Source: an uncultured Actinomyces sp.
GTDB taxonomy: Bacteria; Actinomycetota; Actinomycetes; Actinomycetales; Actinomycetaceae
NCBI GenBank assembly: GCA_900556405.1
Contig: USPB01000024.1
Coordinates: 1-14,162 of the forward strand
Length of the DNA stretch: 14,162 nucleotides
Direction: 5' to 3'
In this document: positions 7,622 through 13,536 of the stretch, one piece after another
Layout: each line of letters opens with the position of its first letter
Position numbering within the stretch: the first letter of the stretch is position 1
The notes under the pieces: generated by a model
The model's database searches: none
What the model was told of the DNA's origin: nothing
Seen by the model: the letters and a program-made list of their open reading frames with translations, nothing else
Made by a program: the position numbers and the translations under genes

Positions 7622-9025
7622 ATGCCCATTTTCGGAGGTAAACAAATCGCAGAGCTACAGCAGAAACTCGCGATTGGTGAACAGCAGTACAACGATGCGC
7701 AACGCACCATCGCCGAGCTATCGGGCCTCATCGAGCGGGCAGGTGGCGGCGAGATTACGAGAATGCGCGCCCTTGTCGAACAGACGCGCCGAGAGCAGGA
7801 AGCCGCTATCGCGTCTCTCCGCCAGCAGCATGAGCAGTATGCCAAGCAACTCGCTCAGGGGCAGGCAGCTGCGGAGAAGCGCCTTCGCGATATCAACATG
7901 GAAGTTGAAAGGAGTGCGGCGAAACTCGAGCGTGTCAAAGCGAAGACCATGGAGCAAAAGGCGGAGCTGCACGCCCTAGGGATCCGCTACGACGAGGGTA
8001 TCAAGATGCTTGATGTTGGGTGGACCGACTACGAAAGTCCCGCCGCCTCCTCGGTCGCTCTGAAAGGACAGCTTGATGAGGTTCGAGCCACGATCAAGGA
8101 GATGATCCGTACAGGTGCCGCAGTAGATGCGAGTGAAACCTTTACCTTCAACGACTCCAAGGCGAAGGGCCGCAAGTTCGTCCACGACATGGCGAAAATG
8201 ATGCTCCGCGCCTACAACGCCGAGGCGGAGAACTGCGTCCTCACCGTTAAGGCAGGTAACGGGAATGTTGCCCGCAACCGACTCGAAAGAGCACGGGATC
8301 AGATAGTCAAACTTGGCGCACTCATCAACCTCCAGATCAACTTCCACTACCACCGGCTGCGCATCAAGGAACTTGAACTCACGCTCCAGTACCAGAATGC
8401 CAAGAAAGCTGAGAAAGAAGCTGAGCGGGAAGAGCGCGCACGGCTACGCGAACAAGCGCGCGCTGAGAAGGAACTCCGGGCCGAACGCGAACGTCTCGAA
8501 AAAGAACGCCAGCACTACCTCAATGTCCTCAAAGCCGTTGAGGAGGCGGGCAACAGTACCGAAGCGGAGAAGTTGCGCCAGCAGCTCGCCGAGATCGAAG
8601 AAGGCATCAACGATGTCGAAAAACGGGAGGCCAACAGCCGTGCTGGATATGTCTACGTCATCTCGAACATTGGGTCTTTCGGCGAACGTATGGTCAAGAT
8701 CGGTATGACACGCCGCCTCGACCCCATGGATCGTGTCCGTGAACTCGGAGATGCGTCCGTGCCATTCAACTTTGATGTCCATGCCTTGTTCTTCTCCGAT
8801 GACGCTGTAAGCGTCGAAACTGAGTTGCACCACCGCTTCGCAGCCAAACGTGTCAACCGCATCAACGCGCGGCGCGAGTTCTTCTACGCAACCCCCGCAG
8901 AGGTCCGAGACGCCCTCAAGGACATCGCCGGAACCTCCTCGAGTTCACCGAAGAACCAGAAGCGGAGCAGTATCGGCTCAGTCTCGAAGAAGCACGCGCG
9001 TCTGCTCAATGCTGAGGCGACATGA
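7622..9025 (+). CDS. DUF4041 / GIY-YIG (Mug113-T5orf172 type) nuclease, likely anti-phage defence
   Basis: The 467-residue protein has an N-terminal coiled coil (about 5-130), a central DUF4041 region (about 180-265, with FHYHRLRIKELELTLQYQNA) and a charged coiled coil (about 255-340). A C-terminal GIY-YIG-type nuclease domain follows (about 341-435): GYVYV (342-346), VKIGMT (358-363), R364/R365, E399 in ETELHHRF as likely catalytic glutamate, and RVNRINARREFF (410-421). Proteins of this architecture occur in phages and in defence islands; the E. coli SNIPE system, which cuts phage DNA during injection, has the same two domains plus a membrane anchor. No membrane helix is visible here. Start: GGAGG at 7607-7611, ten bases before the ATG. 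It is the only recognisable cargo enzyme on the ssrA island. Domain calls are from motif reading; the defence role is inferred. Confidence 0.85.
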   Translation: MPIFGGKQIAELQQKLAIGEQQYNDAQRTIAELSGLIERAGGGEITRMRALVEQTRREQEAAIASLRQQHEQYAKQLAQGQAAAEKRLRDINMEVERSAAKLERVKAKTMEQKAELHALGIRYDEGIKMLDVGWTDYESPAASSVALKGQLDEVRATIKEMIRTGAAVDASETFTFNDSKAKGRKFVHDMAKMMLRAYNAEAENCVLTVKAGNGNVARNRLERARDQIVKLGALINLQINFHYHRLRIKELELTLQYQNAKKAEKEAEREERARLREQARAEKELRAERERLEKERQHYLNVLKAVEEAGNSTEAEKLRQQLAEIEEGINDVEKREANSRAGYVYVISNIGSFGERMVKIGMTRRLDPMDRVRELGDASVPFNFDVHALFFSDDAVSVETELHHRFAAKRVNRINARREFFYATPAEVRDALKDIAGTSSSSPKNQKRSSIGSVSKKHARLLNAEAT

Positions 9026-9096
9026 CTGCTTTCGATGGGTGGTGAAGTCCTTCCCGATAACGCCTGGAGTGTCGCGCGTGGGACTTGGGAAGAGCG

Positions 9097-9134
9097 ACGG
9101 AGGCCCCGCAGCATGTTGGCTGCGGGGCCTCCGT
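9097..9134. terminator. Bidirectional terminator between convergent genes
   Basis: A perfect 15-bp stem (9097-9111 with 9120-9134) with an 8-base loop lies between the ends of the nuclease gene and the DUF2335-like gene, which converge here. It is the strongest simple hairpin in the window. No long T-run is present on either side. Confidence 0.85.
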
Positions 9135-9147
9135 GAGATCTCTGACG

Positions 9148-9765
9148 CTACTCGCCTTCCTTGCTCGCACGGTCCGGTGCTACGAACACCGCTGCAAGCG
9201 CGACAAGGTTTAACGCCACGATGATGCCGGCAATTAGCGTCTGGCCCATATGGATCGCATATGCGACGACTCCGAGCGACACTAGTACCGACACGAAGCC
9301 GAGGTACTGGCCCCGCCTCGTGAACCTGTCCGGTATCTCGAATGGGGCACGCCTGGTGTACGACTCATCATTGATCTGGGTGGCAACCGCTTTCACGTAG
9401 AGGTCGTAGATCTCTGGTGCGCCTTCGCGCAGGTGGGCCAACTCTTTCGGGTCAGGCAAGACAATTGGCGCATGCAGGTGGTTCTCCTGAATGAGCGCAA
9501 GTACCTGCTGTGTTAATTGCTGAGCTGTTCCTGGCTCTGAGACTCCTTGATCCTCACACTCGTGAGAGTGCTCGCCGAGTCGCGCAGCAACAGGCTCGGG
9601 GTTCTGGGCTGCACCTCCGGGAGCTGTCGCCGCATCGCTCGATAGCTCCTGGCTCCCGTCAGGTCGAACACTGACCTCGCTCCCGTTAGGACTAGCTTCT
9701 TGCGACGACTCGCCGGTATCGGCATTGCAGTCATGCTGCTCTCCTTTCCTAGTCCCTTTTGTCAT
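9148..9765 (-). CDS. DUF2335-like membrane protein (205 aa)
   Basis: Residues 1-75 are polar and probably disordered. Residues 95-145 contain HAPIVLPDPKELAHLREGAPEIYDLYV, resembling the DUF2335 pattern (a proline-rich LPxP, then a tyrosine/glutamate/glycine-alanine-proline segment before the helices). Two hydrophobic helices follow (about 152-172 and 176-195), giving a small C-terminal hairpin in the membrane. DUF2335 proteins have no defined function and are often found in accessory DNA. The ATG has no Shine-Dalgarno site, but a promoter places the mRNA start on the ATG itself, so it may be leaderless. It lies downstream of the integrase gene on the same strand with a 63-base gap. Family assignment is moderate. 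Confidence 0.75.
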   Translation of the reverse strand: MTKGTRKGEQHDCNADTGESSQEASPNGSEVSVRPDGSQELSSDAATAPGGAAQNPEPVAARLGEHSHECEDQGVSEPGTAQQLTQQVLALIQENHLHAPIVLPDPKELAHLREGAPEIYDLYVKAVATQINDESYTRRAPFEIPDRFTRRGQYLGFVSVLVSLGVVAYAIHMGQTLIAGIIVALNLVALAAVFVAPDRASKEGE

Positions 9766-9771
9766 GGCGCT

Positions 9772-9800
9772 ATGTTAGCTTTGTTTGCTCTTTCTGTACA
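9772..9800 (-). promoter_or_regulatory. Candidate promoter giving a leaderless mRNA for the DUF2335-like gene
   Basis: On the minus strand TGTACA (9800-9795), a 17-bp spacer and TAACAT (9777-9772) are followed by six bases and then the ATG at 9765. The start point would fall on the A of the ATG, which explains the missing ribosome-binding site. Confidence 0.5.
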
Positions 9801-9828
9801 GATTTCCACAAGCACGGCATCTCGCATA

Positions 9829-11046
9829 TCACCTATTGGGCCTGTTCTCGACGCTATCATGCGCCTCAAGACGGGAGGCCATCCTTGCGACTATCTCACG
9901 CTCGAAGTCCTCGTCTGAGCGCTGGTACCGCGCCGCCATCGCCGGATCTGACCAGCCGTAACGAGTCATCAGCGCGCGCGTCGTCGCGCCCGCCTGCCCA
10001 TACCTCGTAGCCGAGTAGTGACGCAGAGCGTGCCAGCCACCGGAGTGCCCATCGGGGATCTCGATGCCCGCTGCTTCCTGCGCGGCCGTGAGTAGGCGCG
10101 TGAGCGCCGTGTCGCGAGCGTATCCCGAGCCGCGCGGTGCCGGGAACAGGATCGCCTGCGGGCCTAGCGCGACATGGGCACGCAGATGAGCATGCATCGT
10201 GGTAGCGGTCGAGTCCATGAGCACGACCGTCCGCACGCCCGCCGCCGTCTTCGTCGGCCCTGGCTCCAAGTGCCGGCCGACGCGATGTAACGAATGCTCG
10301 ACGCACACACTCATACCGCCATCCTCACGCTCGACCAGCGACGAGCGAGTCAGAGCCAATGCCTCGTTGATGCGCAGCCCCGCGTCCGCGAGCAGCAGCA
10401 CGAGCGCACGATAGGCGGCCGGCATCGCGTCCGCGAGCGCGTCGACGTCGGCGGGGGAGTAGAGGTGCTTTCGTAGGGTGCGGGCTTCTCGTGCGCCTCC
10501 CTTGATTCTGAGAGGGCTTGAGGTCAGGAGGGTGCGCTCGTCGGAGGCTGCGGCGTTCAGGAGCGCTCGCATGGTCTCGTAGGCGTTCCTGCGTGCACCG
10601 GGCGCGGCGTCGAGGGTGTGCCACCAGCTTGAGAGGTCAGCTGAGGTGAGGTCTGCGAGCTCGCGGTCTCCGAGGCGGGGGAGGATATGTCGGCGTAGGT
10701 CTGAGCGGCGCTTGCGCAGTGTACCCGCTGCTGCGGTGCGCTCGAGGTCGGCGAGCCATGCGTCCGCCCATTCAGCGACGGTCAGGCCCCGGAGTGACCG
10801 CTGGCGCGCCTCTTCGGCTTCCCGGGCGGCGACGGTGGCTGGGTGCTCCCAGGTCCCCGCGGCGATGGCCGACCACTGCGCTGCGAGCCAGATCTCCGCT
10901 TCGCGCTTCGTCGGGAATGTGTGCGGCGCTGAGATGCGGGGAGCTCGCCCTGGGCCGGTGTAGGTAGGATCGTCGAACCGGGCTCGATAACGCGGCCGCG
11001 ATGCGGCGCCCCGCTTGTCGATGGTGCCGAATGACTGTCTGCCCAT
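9829..11046 (-). CDS. Tyrosine recombinase / site-specific integrase
   Basis: It catalyses integration and excision of the ssrA island. With the ATG at 11046 the protein has 405 residues: an N-terminal arm-type DNA-binding part (about 1-75), a SAM-like core-binding domain (about 88-180), then the catalytic domain. Catalytic residues in this numbering: R225 (DAGLRINEAL), K266 (PTKTAAGVR), H339 and R342 (HALRHYSAT), W365 (YGWSDP) and nucleophile Y374 (AARYQRS). All are present, so the enzyme looks intact. The frame is open up to a GTG at 11091, but the ATG at 11046 is preferred because GAAGGG lies eight bases upstream and a -10-like TATGCT lies at 11097-11092. The gene's 5' end faces the right att site, the usual arrangement. 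No excisionase gene is visible in the island. Confidence 0.95.
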   Translation of the reverse strand: MGRQSFGTIDKRGAASRPRYRARFDDPTYTGPGRAPRISAPHTFPTKREAEIWLAAQWSAIAAGTWEHPATVAAREAEEARQRSLRGLTVAEWADAWLADLERTAAAGTLRKRRSDLRRHILPRLGDRELADLTSADLSSWWHTLDAAPGARRNAYETMRALLNAAASDERTLLTSSPLRIKGGAREARTLRKHLYSPADVDALADAMPAAYRALVLLLADAGLRINEALALTRSSLVEREDGGMSVCVEHSLHRVGRHLEPGPTKTAAGVRTVVLMDSTATTMHAHLRAHVALGPQAILFPAPRGSGYARDTALTRLLTAAQEAAGIEIPDGHSGGWHALRHYSATRYGQAGATTRALMTRYGWSDPAMAARYQRSDEDFEREIVARMASRLEAHDSVENRPNR

Positions 11047-11067
11047 CGTGTCCGCCCTTCGCGCTTG

Positions 11068-11085
11068 TGGGTACAAAATGGGTAC
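11068..11085 (-). promoter_or_regulatory. Direct repeat at the predicted integrase start point (possible operator)
   Basis: TGGGTAC occurs twice (11068-11074 and 11079-11085 on the plus strand) with AAAA between, 11 bp apart, about one helical turn. It covers the first bases downstream of the likely integrase transcription start near 11085. It could be an operator or an integrase arm site. This is inference from position and repetition only. Confidence 0.35.
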
Positions 11086-11210
11086 ACGCACAGCATAGCG
11101 GACGGGCTATGTGGGATATATGGGCTGTGCGGAATCGTGCGCAAAACGGCAGCAGGTCGCCAAAACCGGACTTTCGCGCATGGCTATGCGGATCGTCGGG
11201 CGGTCGTTTC

Positions 11211-11235
11211 TTTAATTCCCCGCATCTCCACACAT
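11211..11235 (+). mobile_element. attR: right attachment site (ssrA 3'-end duplicate)
   Basis: It matches 6751-6775 at 21 of 25 positions, including ATTCCCC and CATCTCCAC from the ssrA T-loop and acceptor strand. Upstream sequence does not resemble tmRNA, so this is a 3' fragment only. Together with 6751-6775 it bounds a segment of about 4.46 kb that carries the integrase gene next to this end. Confidence 0.8.
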
Positions 11236-11239
11236 CCCA

Positions 11240-11269
11240 CCCCGGGCTTCCGTTGGAAGCCCGGGGTTT
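11240..11269 (+). terminator. Second copy of the ssrA terminator hairpin
   Basis: A perfect 12-bp stem (11240-11251 with 11255-11266), a GTT loop and then TTT. Its core from TTCCGTTGG to GGGGTTT is identical to the ssrA terminator at 6791-6811, so it is part of the duplicated target or an older island junction. Confidence 0.75.
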
Positions 11270-11317
11270 CTGTTGCCTTGTCAGCGTTTTTCCCACGCTG
11301 AGGAAGTGCGGACTAAC

Positions 11318-11423
11318 GTTCTGGACAGGAAACGCTCTTCTGGATAGGAAAGTTAGTTCTGGATAGCTTATTGACCTATCCAGAACGTCATAACCTATCC
11401 AGATTGTTGTTTCCTCCCCAGTT
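11318..11423. repeat. Dyad array A: TTCTGGATAGG motif, 19-bp period, 3 forward + 3 inverted
   Basis: Forward units start at 11319 (TTCTGGACAGG), 11338 (TTCTGGATAGG) and 11357 (TTCTGGATAGC). Inverted units start at 11375 (CCTATCCAGAA), 11394 (CCTATCCAGAT) and, degenerate, 11413 (CCTCCCCAGTT). Every step within each half is exactly 19 bp and the halves are mirror images around 11371. The 7-8-base sequences between units are unrelated. This looks like a clustered binding site for a protein; no cognate gene is next to it. Confidence 0.85.
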
Positions 11424-11467
11424 CCCGCAGGGGCGCTGGCTAGTTTCGATCAGTGTCCCGCTGTTCT

Positions 11468-11620
11468 CGCGTCATGCACCATGACATTTGGTAATATCTT
11501 CATTGGAGTGAGGATTCCCCCTGGGCTAGTTGTGAAATAATCAACCGTCAGAAGGCCCGGAAGTGGGCCTCGCTCCTTGTTTGTCTCGGTGTGGGGTATC
11601 TTCGGAGTTCGCCACAGTCG
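11468..11620 (+). ncRNA. Candidate structured RNA, copy 2
   Basis: Same element as at 7222-7372, offset by 4246 bases without gaps over the core. The AGGCCC/GGGCCT hairpin (11553-11570) is unchanged. The second hairpin keeps its pairing with different bases (11587-11594 with 11612-11620, one bulge): a C-G pair in copy 1 is a T-A pair here. The -10-like box is TAATAT (11492-11497). It lies outside the right att site. Confidence 0.45.
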
Positions 11621-11622
11621 AA

Positions 11623-11897
11623 TGGGGTTATCGGACACTACGTGTTGCTGGTAGCGTGACTTTTTGGCTTTCTGGTACGGAAAAGTCGGTATTTTAGTTG
11701 GTTGGGACCAACTATGAGGATGAACAAATCTTGTTGCTGGAAGGTCGACTTTTCAGCGCCGACGGTGTGGCCACTGCACGCAACGAGAGGCGCGATCCTT
11801 CGGGGTCCCGCCTCCGCCGTCTCCGGGGAGGCATGGGGAGCCTCGGGACACCTGCGAGCCGTCAGGCCCCGCTTCTGTTTCTGTGAACGCATCCTGC
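11623..11897. other. Gene-free stretch with short hairpins
   Basis: I see no convincing gene. Hairpins: AGTTGGT/ACCAACT with a 4-base loop (11696-11713), nested inside GAAAAGTC (about 11680) and GACTTTTC (about 11750); and a GAGGCG...CGCCTC hairpin (11787-11814) with an inner stem capped by TTCG. Short open frames on both strands lack ribosome-binding sites and recognisable sequence. Confidence 0.5.
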
Positions 11898-12065
11898 GCA
11901 CGTGAGCACTTTCACTCGTACGTTAACCCGATAGGTGGCGGTCTGGGCCCATTCATGCGCACGTTAACCCACCTAGTGGAGCGTGGGCAGTGCTGCCCAT
12001 CGGCCACCAGGTGGGTTTAGCTGCGCATTGAAGGGTTAACACTGCCAGTAGAAGGGCCCGGCTGC
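11898..12065. repeat. Dyad array B1: GCRCGTNNRCCC motif, 20-bp period
   Basis: Forward units start at 11898 (GCACGTGAGCAC), 11918 (GTACGTTAACCC), 11939 (degenerate, CGGTCTGGGCCC), 11959 (GCACGTTAACCC) and 11979 (GAGCGTGGGCAG). Inverted units start at 11993, 12013, 12033 and 12054 (the last degenerate). Steps are 20 bp except 21 around the weakest units. The dyad centre is 11991.5. The same motif and geometry recur at 12587-12752. Confidence 0.8.
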
Positions 12066-12075
12066 CAGGCGCACG

Positions 12076-12319
12076 GCACAACAAACTCGCCCGGCGGGAT
12101 CCCACGACTGCTAATTCGCGAAAAAACTCGCCCAGCACACCCCCTCCAGCGGCATTTCCGCGAAAAAACTCGCCCAGCACGCCAGAAAACGCCGATTTTG
12201 GGCCATTTTGGGCTTGCAGGGCGAACTTTTTCGCGCCTACACGATGACCACAGTGCCGCAGGGCGAACTTCTTCGCGCACCGCTGCAGGAGCGGGCGATG
12301 CAGGGCGAAAAACATCGCG
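12076..12319. repeat. Dyad array C: GGGCGANNTTNTTCGCG motif, 42-bp period, 3 + 3
   Basis: Minus-strand units occupy 12076-12092 (degenerate), 12117-12133 and 12159-12175. Plus-strand units occupy 12219-12235, 12261-12277 and 12303-12319. Steps are 41, 42, then 42 and 42, mirrored around 12197. Most units are preceded by GCA or GCT, and each good unit contains its own small dyad GCGA-N6-TCGC. The 25-base sequences between units are not alike. Confidence 0.85.
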
Positions 12320-12344
12320 CACAGGACTCAGAAACATGGCGACG

Positions 12345-12510
12345 TTGAAACCAACAACACCACTGCACACCCACAACAAGGGACCTATGAAACCGGCATC
12401 ACCTCTGCGCCCGAAAAACACACCAAAAACACCCAATTCTCACCCGCAAAGGCGATGGCGGTTTCAACTCGCCCACCTCACCGGCCCGCAAAGGCGACAA
12501 TGGTTTCAAA
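12345..12510. repeat. Dyad array D: GGTTTCAA motif with conserved flank, 42-bp period, 2 + 2
   Basis: Inverted units: TTGAAACC at 12345-12352 and TGAAACC at 12388-12394 (unit start 12387). Forward units: GGTTTCAA at 12460-12467 and 12502-12509. Both steps are exactly 42 bp and both pairs are centred on 12427. About 16 bases before GGTTTCAA are also partly conserved (GCARWGGYGWTG pattern); the two forward units share CCCGCAAAGGCGA at 12443 and 12485. Confidence 0.8.
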
Positions 12511-12586
12511 CCACCGGGCCACCTGGCCAACAGGGCCAGGCCGCGGCGCACGTGGGCCCTGAAGCCATGTCCAGCCCCGCCATTTC

Positions 12587-12752
12587 ACACCTGGTCCCTT
12601 TCACCCGCACGTGGGCCCGATGGCATGCGCGTGGGCCACTAATTCCGCACGTTAACCCGATGACCTGCGCGTGGGCAGCGCCGCCCACGTGCAGGTCTAG
12701 GGGTTGACGTGCGCATCAAAGGGTTAACGCGCATGTTCAGGGGCTTACGTGC
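12587..12752. repeat. Dyad array B2: GCRCGTNNRCCC motif, 20-bp period, 4-5 forward + 4 inverted
   Basis: Forward units start at 12587 (degenerate), 12607, 12627, 12647 and 12667; an isolated further copy is at 12548. Inverted units start at 12681, 12701, 12721 and 12741. Every step is exactly 20 bp and the dyad centre is 12679.5, with a 2-bp gap between the halves as in array B1. The two central bases differ freely (GG, TA, AA, CA), also between mirrored units, which favours a protein site over a base-paired RNA stem. Confidence 0.88.
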
Positions 12753-12779
12753 GAACAACACTCCACGACAGGTACCGTT

Positions 12780-12858
12780 GTGCCCAAAACGCAGACCACT
12801 TCGCCCACAACACCCCGTTTTCACTGTTTTTCGCCGAGGTGGTCTGCGCTTTGGGCAC
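12780..12858. repeat. Inverted repeat 1, 20-bp arms
   Basis: 12780-12799 and 12839-12858 are inverted copies with one mismatch (arm begins GTGCCCAAA and ends GCAGACCAC), 39 bases apart. It directly follows array B2. It could form a long RNA hairpin or be a small mobile repeat; no flanking target duplication is evident. Confidence 0.8.
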
Positions 12859-12895
12859 CACACCAACCAAAGCCACGCAAGGACTTTCACCAAAC

Positions 12896-12971
12896 GGGGG
12901 AATTGCACTACATGAGGCTCCGACACGCCGATGGCACGCCGCCAGAGGGCTTCATGTAGTGCAAAACCCCC
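12896..12971. repeat. Inverted repeat 2, 20-bp arms
   Basis: 12896-12915 and 12952-12971 pair as GGGGGNNTTGCACTACATGA with its inverse; the two N positions (AA and TT in the arms) do not match. The loop has 36 bases and allows some further pairing (GGCTC region). Confidence 0.75.
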
Positions 12972-13172
12972 ACGAGCGCGGGCATGGAGGGCACCGGAGG
13001 GACCGCAGGGCCTGGCCGTGGCGCCGGAGAGATCGGAAGGCCGGGCTGCGGGGCACGCAGGACGCGGTGCCCGTGGCCGGCGGGGCCTGGCCGGACAACG
13101 AGCCGAAGCGCCGATCGAAGCTCGCGGCGCGGACGGATCGCGGCGCGGACGGCCGAAGCGGGCGGCACCGAC

Positions 13173-13311
13173 ACCACCGCCAGCCAAATTTCGCACGTAA
13201 TTTATCGCGGTCATTTTTCGAGACACCCCAAAAACGTTGCAATTCCGACGATATAAATTCAATGTTTGAACAAGTCGCAGGGGAATTACGTGCGAAATTG
13301 ATGGGCGGTGG
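13173..13311. repeat. Inverted repeat 3, AT-rich core
   Basis: A perfect 16-bp pair, AATTTCGCACGTAATT (13187-13202) with its inverse (13284-13299), is flanked outside by CCACCGCC and GGCGGTGG. The 81-base interior is clearly more AT-rich than the surrounding DNA. Confidence 0.8.
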
Positions 13312-13323
13312 CGGGGCCTGGAC

Positions 13324-13434
13324 GGGCTTCGAGGCGACGCGCCGAACCACCAATCAGTACACCAGGCCCCACTGGTGTGTAGGGCGCCGGAGGGACCGGA
13401 GGGCACGGGCGGGCTTCGAGGCGCGGCGCCGAAC
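13324..13434 (+). repeat. Direct repeat, about 24 bp, two copies 87 bp apart
   Basis: GGGCTTCGAGGCG...CGCCGAAC occurs at 13324-13347 and 13411-13434 with two differences. A more diverged relative is at about 13086-13117. The stretch 12965-13180 around the diverged copy is very GC-rich and holds no convincing gene. Confidence 0.6.
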
Positions 13435-13491
13435 GAAGTGAGGCCGCCTAGCCTCGCGGGCGGCCGGGCCCTCCGGCGCCCGGAACACCAG
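13372..13491. repeat. Inverted repeat 4 near the patatin gene end
   Basis: 13372-13394 (CTGGTGTGTAGGGCGCCGGAGGG with few mismatches) pairs with 13469-13491. A smaller hairpin, ACACCAG/CTGGTGT (13359-13378), overlaps its left arm. It lies 46 bases after the minus-strand phospholipase stop codon, so it may help end that transcript. Confidence 0.65.
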
Positions 13492-13536
13492 CGGCGCCAC
13501 AAGCAACGCCGCCCGAACACTCGCGGAAGGAAACCC

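Noticed and set aside
11046..11091. Integrase start at GTG 11091
   Set aside because: The -10-like box at 11092-11097 would start transcription inside this extension, and the ATG at 11046 has a better upstream site; the upstream start is not excluded.
11450..11901. Minus-strand frames of 62 and 87 codons
   Set aside because: No ribosome-binding sites; the first lies over the candidate RNA copy 2 and neither product resembles a known protein.
11953..12436. Minus-strand open frames of 120 and 139 codons
   Set aside because: They read through arrays B1 and C, so the repeated peptide segments simply reflect the DNA repeats.
12076..12510. CRISPR array
   Set aside because: Repeats are short (8-24 bp), flip orientation at the array centre, have a 42-bp period, and no cas gene is present.
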